A stretch of DNA of 64,000 nt from Timema cristinae (taxonomy: Eukaryota > Arthropoda > Insecta > Phasmatodea > Timematidae): positions 19,128,390-19,192,389 of the forward strand of contig JBCFYV010002255.1 of the NCBI GenBank assembly GCA_039000515.1, written 5' to 3'. Positions 1 to 9,370 of this stretch are shown in pieces. Each line of letters begins with the position of its first letter. Position 1 is the stretch's first letter. Below the pieces are notes generated by a model that saw nothing but the letters and a program-made list of their open reading frames with translations, was not told the origin of the DNA and made no database searches. The translations under genes and the position numbers were made by a program.

Positions 1-215
1 AGTCCCCCTCATTTACACTCTATCCCTATCTTGTTCTAGTTCTATCCACTCCACCTCATTACACTCTATCCCTATTTGTTCTACTTCTATCCACTCCACC
101 TCATCACAGTCCATCCCTATCCTGTTTTAGTTCTATCCAGTCAAACCTAATACATCCGATCCCTATCTTGTTCTAGTTCTATCCAGTCCACCTCATTACA
201 CCTCATCTCTTTCAC
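1..215. repeat. 46-bp minisatellite, at least four units
   Basis: Imperfect tandem units of about 44-46 bp begin near 15, 61, 105 and 150. Each carries CTCTATCCCTATCTTGTTCT followed by a CTATCCACTCCACCTCAT block. The array is already under way at the window edge, so its true length is unknown. No open coding frame or regulatory function is evident. Confidence 0.85.
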
Positions 216-687
216 ATCCATTCTAATTGTATCCTCCCCTCTGCATCTAAAATATCTATATATTTTGCTAGAATTCAAACCCTGACTTCCACATAATAAA
301 ACATTACACTAAGTGAGCCTGACACCTTTGTCTCCATGTACAACTGACAAGGATGTATTCAATTTCCGACTGTTCTTTTAAGGATAATATCAAATGATCC
401 AAGAGAAATGGGGTGGGAAAAAAATACATTAGATGTGAGTGAATATTTACTCTTGTTTAAAACCCTCGAAGCACTCGGATGTCATTCAATCTACGTGAGT
501 TTCTGTTCTATCGATAAAAACGTCGCTGAGAGGATTAATGCTGACGGGCTGTAATGCGGCTCTAATACAAAAGGCTTGTTTCGCAAAATGATCCCTCAAT
601 TAGACGGGAGGACAAAGAGAGGAGAATTGTTTTGGGTATTTATTGATCAAGGGCTGCTAGATTTATTATTATTAATTATTATTATTT
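216..687. other. AT-rich stretch without recognised feature
   Basis: No coding exon, tRNA-like block or repeat family was recognised here. The last 25 bases are an ATT tract, which is the tail of the adjoining minus-strand SINE. Confidence 0.6.
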
Positions 688-932
688 AGCACCGCGTCTT
701 ACTAACGTTCGGGTTATACGCTTTAAGTACTAATTACGCTAATGGAATGGGAATTGGGAAGGTTGAATTAGAGGAAGTGAACCCGCATTTGCGTGGAAGA
801 GAGAGAGTGGAAAGCCATTTAGGAAAAACCACCCCAGTTCACCCGACTGAGATTCGAACCTCGATCTTCCCGTCCTCAGCGGTCGAGCTCAACACGACTA
901 GCGCGTTAGCCAACTACGCCACCGAGGCGGGT
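688..932 (-). mobile_element. SINE family A, full length
   Basis: Read on the minus strand, it starts with the CGCCTCGGTGGCGTAGTTGG head, which holds a pol III A box. The B box GGTTCGAAT follows. It ends in the shared GACGCGGTGCTAA tail and (TAA)n. The plus strand carries a 62-codon open frame that is only an antisense shadow of this SINE. Confidence 0.88.
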
Positions 933-944
933 TAGGGCTGCTAG

Positions 945-1267
945 AATTATACTACTATAAAGCCACACGGCTGATTCACTCAATGACATTATTGTTTACC
1001 CACTTCCAGGTGAGCTAGAAACTTGAAATTTGGCAAACTTATAGCTTCTATCCTGTAACCTACGGGATTTTTTTTTTAACACCCGAAAAAAAATCAAAAT
1101 GGCGGAAAAACTTTAAAGTCAATATGAACCTTTTTTTGGAGGTTTCTTGTGGCTAAACGGTAAGACCTATCAAAAAACGACTCTAGTATTACATTAGTTT
1201 ACATCCTCTTGCAAAGAAAACTTATTGATGGTTTGGGGGCGAAGCCCCTAACGAGCAAAGCGAGTTA
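945..1267 (+). mobile_element. Helitron-like fragment abutting a second Helitron
   Basis: It begins near TATACTACTATAAAG and includes GAAACTTGAAATTTGGC. It finishes with the perfect hairpin GGGGGCGAAGCCCC and then AACGAGCAAAGCGAG. This terminal design resembles non-autonomous insect Helitrons, but the exact termini are not proven. No Rep/helicase coding sequence is present. Confidence 0.45.
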
Positions 1268-1798
1268 TCTATACTTATAAAATAACATGTCCCGACCGAC
1301 CGACCGACCGACCGACTGACCGACTGACCGACCGACTGACTGACTGACTGACTGACTGATTCATCATCGCCGAGCGCAAACTATCAAGGCTACAAGCATG
1401 AAATTCGGACTGTATATTCATTTTGTTATGTAGGCACCCACTAAGAAAGGATTCTAGAAAATTCCACCCCAAAGGGGTCAAAATATGGGATGATAATATG
1501 TATGATAATATGTATGAAAGTCCGTCATTTTGAAAGTTACATAAACAAAATTTTGTATTTCGGTTATTGACGTAAAACAAATAAATACGTGTTTCAGGAA
1601 TTTTGGAAATTTTATTTAATAAGGGATGAAAAAGGGGTGTAAGTTTGTATCGGACTTGCATTATTTTTGATCTGAGGTCAAGTTATGGTCATCAACGTAA
1701 CGTAATATTTTAAATTAATCTGTAAATACATATTATATTTTCGCATTTGTATATAATCAACTTCCACGCGAGCAAAGCCGCGGGCAACAGCTATCTAG
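1268..1798 (+). mobile_element. Non-autonomous Helitron, copy 1
   Basis: The element starts TCTATACTTATAAAATAAC directly after an A. It ends CAACAGCTATCTAG directly before a T, the A/T-insertion and TC...CTAG signature of Helitrons. A GC-rich CGCGAGCAAAGCCGCG hairpin lies just inside the 3' end. An internal GACC/GACT tetranucleotide run (about 1294-1358) varies between copies. It has no coding capacity; open frames across it are incidental. The reverse-oriented relative is at 4247-4736. Confidence 0.82.
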
Positions 1799-1847
1799 TG
1801 TTTTATATAACCGCATCGTAATACCTGTTCAGATTATACTCATATAT

Positions 1848-2020
1848 AATAAATTACTCTAATGGCGTAAGGATGAGGTAGTCTACCCGCATTTACGTGG
1901 AAGTAGAGTGGAAAATAACACCCTCAGTAGACACAACCGGGATTCGAACCCCGATATTTCTTTCATCGGCAGTCTAATATATCGCGAGAGTGCAGTCTTA
2001 GACCATGAGGACACCAATGC
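1848..2020 (-). mobile_element. SINE family C, 3'-truncated
   Basis: On the minus strand the CATGGTCTAAGACTGCACTC head and GGTTCGAATCCCGG B-box region precede the TAGAGTAATTTATT body. The shared GACGCGGTG end is missing, so the copy is truncated or deleted. Confidence 0.65.
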
Positions 2021-2199
2021 AGTTTTTTTAAATTAAAGCAGTGGCGTGTCGTGAAGTGTTGACAGAGTAACCAGAGTTTGTTAAAACTACCTCATATATA
2101 TTCTCTTCTGCTTAGATGAGTGCATATTCTAAGGCGTCACGCCAGAAACGTTTAGGAGCTATACACATCGCAACAATTTTGTATTGCTAAGAAAGTATA

Positions 2200-2660
2200 T
2201 ATGTTGGGTACGCAGGCAATGGTTTCAACGTCACCTTGTTCTTGTTTACAGGTGACGGTGAGGTCGAGGTTCGAATCTAAGCTGGGTGTATCAAGAATGT
2301 TTTTTCCTAACTAGTTTCCCCACTTTACCTCCCATCAAACGCCACTAGAAGTTTCAGTACAAATTTCAACCTCAAATCCAGAGAGATATTTCAAATTTGA
2401 ATTTAAAGAGAATTTTCAGCAGAGGTTTTAACCTCAAAATCTTACATCAGAGAGAAATTCCAACTTGAAAATTCAAAGAGAATTTCAGCATGGCTTTAAC
2501 CTCAAAATCTCAAATCCAGAGAGAAATTCAAACTTAAATCAAAAAGATTTTTCAGAAGAGGTTTTAAACTTAAAATCTCAAATCCATAGAGACATTTTAT
2601 GATGAATAATTTAAACTTGGCATACAACCCGAACAGATAGTAAGACGCGGTGATGAATAA
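2200..2660 (+). mobile_element. SINE family C containing an expanded tandem repeat
   Basis: Head traces GACGGTGAGGTCGAGGTTCG (about 2252) and the tail AACCCGAACAGATAGTAAG (about 2626) match family C. They are much farther apart than in other copies. The extra length is a run of about four AT-rich units at 2365-2600. Confidence 0.6.
2365..2600. repeat. 62-69 bp tandem units inside a SINE
   Basis: AACCTCAAA or its variants recur near 2368, 2430, 2498 and 2567. Each is followed by CCAGAGAGAAATTC and CAAAGAGAATTTTCAG blocks. The units sit between the head and tail of one family C SINE, which suggests local expansion of SINE body sequence. Confidence 0.65.
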
Positions 2661-3107
2661 TTTTTTTTTAGTTCAAACTTAAAATTCCAGAGTGTTATTT
2701 TTGTTTTTTCATGTAGTTTTTGACCGCAAATCCAAAGAGAAATACCCCTTCAACTTCAAGTAGAAGTTTCCTAACTAAAATCCGGGCGAAGCCTGATACT
2801 TTCAATGAACAATTAAATTCTAGAGAGAAAAATGCAATGCAAATAAATCACACAAAAGGACTTTAGCCCTTAACAAAAGACAATACGTGTGTATATGTGA
2901 CCTCCGTTAATTCAATACTTGTCCGTTTGTCGCTACAATCGCGTCAGTCCTGCATAGACTTTATTTTTAGTTTTAGTTGGAAGGTTCAATTTCCGCGCTC
3001 TTCTCTGACACTTTCCATTTCCCGGAGAGGTCAACATACCTTAGAGCAAGAGTGGTCCAAGTCTTAGACTCCTAGCTGTCACTAACTGTACTTTTTATTT
3101 GTCTGAT

Positions 3108-3391
3108 GGTGACCTGGTGGTCTAGGGGTAAGGTGTCAGACTTCTATGCTGACGGCCGGGGTTCAATCCTCGGTCCCGGCAAAGATTTATCTGATTACCA
3201 AACCCTTCCTTCACCTCTGACAAGACATCTTGTGAATGTGAGGAATGTCAGGCCTCCACCGTGGTTCGGATTCCACGTTAAACTGTAGGTCCTTCATTTC
3301 ATCTCACAATCACCCTACCATTACACATTAGCGTAAGTGCGTATAACCCGAAAGGGTAGTAAGATGCGGTGCTAATAATAATAATAATAAT
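3108..3391 (+). mobile_element. SINE family B, full length with TSD
   Basis: The head GGTGACCTGGTGGTCTAGGG, the B box GGGTTCAATCC, the body and the (TAA)n tail are all present. The 11-bp target-site duplication ATTTGTCTGAT lies at 3097-3107 and 3392-3402. This is direct evidence for target-primed retrotransposition of a full-length copy. Confidence 0.92.
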
Positions 3392-3524
3392 ATTTGTCTG
3401 ATAAATAACATCATTTTAAATAAGTATATAATAGTAGGGTTTTGGCAGAAAGAAATTATTAAGGAATATAAACATATTTGAGGTCGATATTGAGGAATTT
3501 TTACTATTATTATAAGTATTATTT

Positions 3525-3529
<5 letters not shown>

Positions 3530-3578
<49 letters not shown>
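3530..3578. repeat. (TA)n microsatellite
   Basis: A nearly uninterrupted TA dinucleotide run of about 48 bp. Confidence 0.95.
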
Positions 3579-3581
<3 letters not shown>

Positions 3582-4196
3582 GACAACTGCATTTCACATA
3601 ACATGACGTATACAAATATATAAAAAAAAGTAACGTTTGTAATTAGATTTTATTTTTACTATTACAATTGGAATGTAAATGTAATGTAATGTAATTTATC
3701 TTTTTTTATCATCTCCACTCTTATTTTATTTTCATTCACCCAGGTATCCTTTGTATGGAAAATTTACATTAAATACCGACAGTGACTTGTACTGATGGTC
3801 ACGAATACATAGGCGTCAGTCCCTTCTATTCTCGGTTTATCTAACATGAAGAGGTTGGAGATTAATTCTTGAAAAGGTATATTTCCATATATGCTTCTTT
3901 CTAGATGTTTTTCCCCTCTCCCGCCACGTAAATACGTATAAATAAATGGCTATTTGATAGAGGGGTTGTTATGAAACCCAAAACAATGATTTAATTGAAT
4001 GTTTTGATGATGAATCGATTCGGTAATCAAACCAGGAACCTTTGTGCAAGCGTACCAATGCTCTACCAGCCGGTTTCGATTCCAGTTTCAAGGTGGTTGT
4101 TTTTTCAAATAATTTAATATTAAAGGGGAATTCCTACACACGGATAAATCTGTACAGAAGTTAAGTTCTATCTATTGAGAAAGATAAATATTATTT
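3579..4196. other. AT-rich stretch, no gene recognised
   Basis: GTGACAACTGCATTTCAC and GACGTATACAAA at 3580-3620 resemble the interior of the TACAGTCCAAT MITE family, but no termini are visible. A weak tRNA-like block lies near 4010-4090. Nothing else could be assigned. Confidence 0.4.
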
Positions 4197-4932
4197 ATTT
4201 ATCACCGCGTCTTACTACTTTTTAAGATCAAACACTTTATATATTACTAGATAGCTGTTGTCCGCGGCTTTGCTCGCGTGGAAGTTTGATTATATACAAA
4301 TACGAAAATATACATATGTATTTAAAGATTAATTTAAAACATTACGTTACGTTGATGACCATAACTTGACCTCAGATCAAAAATAATGCAAGTCCGATAC
4401 AAACTTTCACCCCCTTTTTCATCCCTTATTAAATAAAATTTCCAAAATTCTTGAAACACGTATTTATTTGTTTTACGTCAATAACCGAAATACAAAATTT
4501 TGTTTATGTAACTTTCAAAATGACGGACTTTCATACATATTATCATACATATTATCATCCCCTATTTTGACCCCTTTGGGGTGGAATTTTCTAAAATCCT
4601 TTCTTAGTGGGTGCCTACATAACAAAATGAATATACAGTCCGAATTTCATGCTTGGAGCCTTGATAGTTTGCGCTCGGCGATGATTAATCAGTCAGTCAG
4701 TCAATTAATCAGGACATGTTATTTTATAAGTATAGATAGTTACTCTAATGGAATAAGGATTGGGAAGGAAGCATTTTAGAGGTAATATTCCCGCATTTGC
4801 GTCCTAGCAAATCATGTAGGAAAAACCACCCTCAGTAGACGTGACCGGGACTTGAACCCCAATCTCCTTAGTCTTCGGCAGGCCAGTCTAACATGAAAGT
4901 GACGCCTCAAACCATCCGTTCATTGAAGTGGG
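4197..4932 (-). mobile_element. SINE family C interrupted by a Helitron
   Basis: The 3' tail (ATCACCGCGTCTTACTAC on the plus strand, 4200-4246) and the rest of the SINE (4737-4932, ending at CATTGAAGTGGGTG) are separated exactly by the Helitron at 4247-4736. Joining across the Helitron gives the usual family C order, so the SINE is older than the Helitron insertion. Confidence 0.75.
4247..4736 (-). mobile_element. Non-autonomous Helitron, copy 2
   Basis: On the minus strand it runs from TCTATACTTATAAAATAAC, after A, to CAACAGCTATCTAG, before T. It matches copy 1 along most of its length with a much shorter tetranucleotide run. It has no target-site duplication, as expected for Helitrons, and no transposition genes. 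Confidence 0.82.
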
Positions 4933-4974
4933 TGAAAATAAAATAAAATGTTCCACCAATACTAGTGAGAACCA

Positions 4975-5330
4975 ACCTTAATCCGGTTTTGCACCGAGGA
5001 CCTCTGATCTTCATGTTTGTACGCCGCGCTTCAAGCATCTGTGCCGGCATTCAACAGAATACGCACATACAATCTTTTGCTCGACATCTGGGAACGTTGA
5101 TACGGATCGTGACTGTTGGAACAGGGGTGTTCACCCTCTGAAAGTGACAATTGAACACCCGAGAGTGTGTGAATCTCATTTATAGCCCTCTGTCCCACCA
5201 TCCAAAACCAGCGCCGGGGTGGTGTCCTTAAAGAGACGGTCGTCGGACATCTTCTCAGGTTGGTTTGTTACGTCCACGATGTTTTGTAAGCGAAAGTGAG
5301 GCAATGTTATGATCGCCTTAGGAACGTGGG
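4975..5330 (-). promoter_or_regulatory. Candidate TATA promoter in GC-richer unique island
   Basis: Minus-strand TATAAA lies at 5184-5179. An initiator-like TCAATT has its A at 5152, about 31 bp downstream, the normal TATA-to-start spacing. The island is GC-richer than its flanks and does not match the SINE families. Downstream minus-strand reading gives only short frames, one starting MSSKRLYV with a GTATGT donor-like site inside it. No gene product can be named. Confidence 0.3.
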
Positions 5331-5419
5331 AATGGATGGATATGATATTTGGTTTCAGCTTTTACGAAAGAGTTTGTTTTCTTATTAAGGTCGTTTGTAG
5401 CGGTCTTTTTTTTTAACCC

Positions 5420-5672
5420 ACTTCAATGGCCACATGGTCTAACGCGCTACTCTCACAGTAGACTAGACTGACTATGATGGGGATATCAAGGTTCATATCT
5501 CGGTCGGGTGTACTGAGGGTGGTTTTTTCCTAAATGTTTTTCCACTCTCGCTCCAGGAAAATTCTGGTATGCTTCCTCTAAAATTCAAACTCTTACATCC
5601 ATAACACATTTTAGTGATTATTAAATTTGCGTTTACACCCGAATGGGTAGTGAGGCACGGTGTTAAGAATAT
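5420..5672 (+). mobile_element. SINE family C
   Basis: Head CCACTTCAATGGCCACATGG, a B-box region in which GGTTCGAAT is decayed to GGTTCATAT, a GTACTGAGGGTGG body and an ACCCGAATGGGTAGTGAGG tail are all recognisable. It is diverged but nearly complete. Confidence 0.75.
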
Positions 5673-5874
5673 AAACATACAGGGTGTACCGTGACATGTG
5701 GAACCCACTTCAGCGGTGAATGGGAGACACAAAAACAACGAGAAAATTTCATACAATCATGTGTCTCATTTGACCTAGTTTCTGATATGCAAACAGTTAT
5801 CTGAGGAGCCACTTTAAACCAAATGTATATTCAGCACCCATTGCTGGCAGTGAAATATTTCTTCAACGTATAAA

Positions 5875-6149
5875 ATTATTATTAGCACCACGTCTTGCTA
5901 CCCGTTCAGGTTATACGCACTTACGCTAATGTGTAATGGTAGGGTGATTGTGAGATGAATAGAGGACCTACAGTTTAACGTAGAATCCGAACCACGGTGG
6001 AGGCTTGGCATTCCCTACATTCACAATATGTCTTGTCAGAGGTGAAGGAAGTGTTTGGTAATCAAATAAATCTGTGCCGGGACCGAGGATTGAACCCCGG
6101 ACCCCCAGCATAGAAGTCCGACACCTTACCCCTAGACCGCCAGGTCACC
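5875..6149 (-). mobile_element. SINE family B, full length with TSD
   Basis: It has the complete head-to-tail structure on the minus strand. AACGTATAAA is duplicated at 5865-5874 and 6150-6159. Confidence 0.9.
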
Positions 6150-6727
6150 AACGTATAAAGAAGGCTGCCAACGAATCCGACAAACACCTGCTATTTTCCA
6201 CGGTATGATGACTACAGGCTTGCATTTAGCCTGAAGGTGGCCATTTTAAGCACTAACTATAATGAGCAGCAGCTCAACATTACTGGAGTACAAACATGAT
6301 TACAACTGAGAAGGTTAAATGGGACACATTTGTATATAAACATTTCTCATTGTTTTTTGTGTATCCTCTGTACAACTGAAGTGGCCTCCACTCGTTTTCC
6401 TATTTGACCAATCATACATGTACTTTGATCTGCACACCTCGTATGTGAATGTATGCTCAGAGTTAATTTACTGGTCAATGAGGGTTCTACTGAGTGATGA
6501 TAACATTCACAGATATAATTTAAACCTCTCTTTCTCTCTTTCTCTCTTCTCTCTCTCTCTCCTAAACTATGAGTGAATATTGCCTACTAGCATGTGGCGA
6601 TCCAAGCCATAGGTCCTGGGTTAGATTCCCATGTTCAGATATCATTTTTAAACTAATTTAAATTAAAAGAAAGCCTAAATTATAGTCTTAAAAATATGCA
6701 TTACATCACTCATTCGGATAAAAAAAT
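6150..6727. other. No gene recognised; CT-rich run
   Basis: The only distinct element is a TCTC/TTTC pyrimidine run at 6527-6562. No exon or mobile-element termini were recognised. Confidence 0.5.
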
Positions 6728-6948
6728 ATATGTACTAATTAAGCTAATGTGCAAGGAATGAGTAAGGTTGGATTTAGAAGAGAAGTGCCTGCACTTGCAT
6801 GGATGTAGATGTTAGGAAACTGTTTAGGGGACGGGGGGAATCACTCTCACTACACCCAACCGGTATTCGATCCCCGATATGACCGTCATCAACAATTCAC
6901 TTTATTACGAGAGCGATGCTTTGGACCATGCAAACTACGAAGTGGGTA
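6728..6948 (-). mobile_element. SINE family C, diverged
   Basis: The minus strand shows the head (CTTCGTAGTTTGCATGG), a degenerate B box (GGATCGAATACC) and the body up to GTACTAATTAAGC. The terminal GACGCGG part is not present. Confidence 0.6.
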
Positions 6949-7013
6949 GTATGATAATTTTAATATCTAATTAGTATTTAAAGTTTATTAACCGCGCACT
7001 GGCCATTTTTTTT

Positions 7014-7255
7014 TTCCGCGTCTTAAGACCCGTTCGGGTTATACGCTTTAAGTACTAATTACGTTAATGAATTTAGGAATTGGGAATGTTGAACTAGAGC
7101 AAGTGAACCCGCATTTGCGTGGAGGGAGAGTGGAAAACCATTTAGGAGAAACCACCCCCAGTTCACCCGACCGAGATTCGAACCTCGATCTCCCCATCCT
7201 CAGCAGCCGAGCTCAACACGACAAGCGCGTTAGACAACTACGCCACCGAGGCGGG
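7014..7255 (-). mobile_element. SINE family A
   Basis: Nearly full length: CGCCTCGGTGGCGTAGTTGT head, GAGGTTCGAATC B box and shared tail ending near CGCGG. It has an unusually T-rich plus-strand 5' edge instead of an ATT tail. Confidence 0.87.
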
Positions 7256-7429
7256 TCACTGGCCATATCCAAATCATGACTTACAAACTAACTTAACCTT
7301 AGAATAAACAGTCACTAGTCCACCGACTATTAATTCATCATTGTATCAAAGGGGAAACATCCAATTTTACCAATTTATTTATTTTTTAGTCTTGCTGGAA
7401 ATTGAATCTAGGTCAGTCGACACAAAATA

Positions 7430-7646
7430 TATAAATATTTTGGTTTGGAAGGAACTATAAAAAAAAAATTAACATATATTTTTTGTGGTCAACATTGATA
7501 ACATTTCACCTTATTATTAGTGTTATTTTATAGATAGTGAAAATAACAATCAAAAATGACATTTACAGATCGCATGACTTGACGTATAAATAGATAAACT
7601 TTTATAACTTTCTGAAACGTTCCTTCTTTTCAAAATGGGACTGTAT
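7430..7646 (+). mobile_element. MITE of the TACAGTCCAAT family, partial
   Basis: Diagnostic interior words CATGACTTGACGTATAAAT and GTCAACATTGATAACATTTC are present. The right end AAAATGGGACTGTATA corresponds to the reverse complement of the family terminus TACAGTCCAATTTT. The left terminus is poorly preserved. Confidence 0.6.
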
Positions 7647-7659
7647 AAGTTAAGAACAA

Positions 7660-7860
7660 TGCTCCGATCCCCCACACGCACATATACACGCACCGCAAAG
7701 GACCACGGGAAAGGCAGGTGAACTCCCATGTCAGGGTGTTCAAGGTCAAGCGATCATTATACCTCCCTCTCCTCACCCGGCAATCACTTCCCCTCGGACG
7801 CTCCATATAAAGGCGACCATTGGAGCCTCGCCTTTTACCGACATGACAAGCTTACTAACA
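7660..7860 (+). promoter_or_regulatory. Candidate TATA promoter
   Basis: TATAAA at 7806-7811 sits in a GC-richer island outside the recognised repeats. An A at 7837 (TTTTACCG) is 31 bp downstream, the usual start position. An ATG at 7843 opens only a 20-codon frame (MTSLLTIEMCSS and onward), so no product is proposed. It could be a short first exon or leader, or chance. Confidence 0.3.
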
Positions 7861-7924
7861 ATAGAGATGTGTAGTTCGAAAACGAATTATTTTATTTTAT
7901 TATAACTTATTATTTGGAGTATTA

Positions 7925-8510
7925 ACCGGCCTCAAGGTGTAGTGGTCAATGCACCTGGTCCCGGGTTCGATTCCGGTTAGTACCTTTTGTATTTTTTACC
8001 GAAAGGGACTCGCCTCGGTGGCGTAGTTGGCTAACGTGCTTGTTTTTAGCTTGACTGCTGAGGACGGGGAGATCGAGGTTCGAATCTCGGTCGGGTGAAC
8101 TGGGATGGCTTTTCCTAAATGGTTTTCCACTCTACCTCCACGCAAATGCGGGTTCACTTCCTCTAATTAAACCTTTCACCATTCCTAATCCATTAGCGTA
8201 ATTAGTACTTAAAAGCGTATAACCCGAACGGTTAGTAAGACGCGGTGCTAAATATTATTACCAAAAGGGAATTAAACAAGTCACCAGTGTTTGGTTCATT
8301 AGGCCTAAGTGTTTCCGTTTGTTCCAAACCATCTTACAGTCACCATACCTTCATCTCATCGGGGCATGGAAAGAGCCTCCACGGAAAGGATGTACGATTA
8401 GTAATTCGGGCGTCTCCTGGACAACAGTACATAGTACTGGCTAATCTTTCTACAAACTGAGCTAAGGTTGTTGTAGCCCAGACGCATAAAATATTATTAT
8501 TATTATTATT
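7925..8510 (+). mobile_element. SINE family E interrupted by SINE family A
   Basis: The head GGTGTAGTGGTCAATGCACC and the GGGTTCGATTCC B box (7925-8008) are followed, after the inserted family A SINE, by the family E body. The body includes GTCACCAGTGTTTGGTTC and GTAGCCCAGACGC and ends in an ATT tail at 8510. The same body words occur in the copies at 59405 and 11525. Confidence 0.75.
8009..8258 (+). mobile_element. SINE family A, full length, nested with TSD
   Basis: It runs from CTCGCCTCGGTGGCGTAG to GACGCGGTGCTAAATATTAT. The flanking duplication is TACCGAAAGGGA (7997-8008) against TACCAAAAGGGA (8259-8270), one mismatch in 12. It landed inside a family E SINE, so family A was active later. 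Confidence 0.9.
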
Positions 8511-8769
8511 ATTTGAAATATTTAAGGTGTGGTGAAAGGGGACGCGAGAAAAGTCCAGAGTTTTTTCAATTTTTATAGCAAAACAATTTTTTGACCAAAA
8601 TAAATAAAATATTTCTCCAGTAGAAACAGAGAGTTTAATTTTCTTCACATGATGATATCAACAGTTGTTGAATAATTAATATTGATAATAAAAATTAGCA
8701 ATAATAACAAAAAACTAAAGAGTGGTTAAAAGCAGTAACAATATGCAAAAAATAAATCAGAATATTGTA
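8511..8769. other. AT-rich, no gene recognised
   Basis: No exon or repeat terminus was recognised. It may be 3' sequence of the adjoining minus-strand LINE fragment. Confidence 0.4.
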
Positions 8770-9370
8770 AAATTTAAATAATTTAGGTAGAACCTCTTAG
8801 TGATAAATTATTGATAAGGGATTTCCTTAAATAACTCTATGAGTTTAGCTTTTCTTTTATGATAAAAGTCGAATTCAACAAATCTAGAATTGGTGCTATG
8901 GATACAACGACCTATAGGGCTTATCTTAAAAGAGCTATTGAGAAAAAATAATTTTGGATTACGAGAAGCTCGAGAAGGGATAAGAATGCCTACATGATCA
9001 AGGGCAAATTTGCAATAAATTTTGCTATTAAATATACTAAAAACAAAAAGGGCATCACAATAAAGTCCACGTGAAAAGAGAGTTTGGAGCCCTAAGAGGT
9101 TAACTTTTTTAAATGATGGCGTAATAAATTTAATAAGTCCAAGTAATTTTAATGACTGTGAAATTACATGGTCAACATGATAGTGGAAAAAAAGTTTGTT
9201 ATCAAGAAGAACACCAAGATCATTAATATAAAGGGTACGAACTATGTTTTCATTGCCCAATTTATAAGTAAAAAAGAAAGGATTAGTTCTTCCTATTAAA
9301 AGTTATAGATTTGGTGTTAGATTTATTAATACACACTTCATTTTCAAAAGACTATTGTATAATACCATTT
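8770..9370 (-). pseudogene. Decayed LINE ORF2 C-terminal region (Jockey-type)
   Basis: The minus-strand frame 9260-8808 (150 codons, TAA at its end) contains NDLGVLLDNKLFFHYHVD, then KLLGLIKFITPSF, LLGLQTLFSRGL and, near the end, SPIGRCIHSTNSRF. This order matches the region C-terminal to the reverse transcriptase in Jockey/CR1-type non-LTR ORF2 proteins, where KDLGVLLD and LGLIKR are typical. A frameshift near 9270 separates an upstream piece (KSNTKSITF). The catalytic RT motifs are absent, so it is 5'-truncated and non-functional. Assignment to a precise clade is inference. Confidence 0.7.

Noticed and set aside
1275..1661. 128-codon minus-strand frame in Helitron copy 1 (Ser-Val repeats)
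   Set aside because: The repeats come from the GACC/GACT run, and the frame is not preserved as a gene in copy 2.
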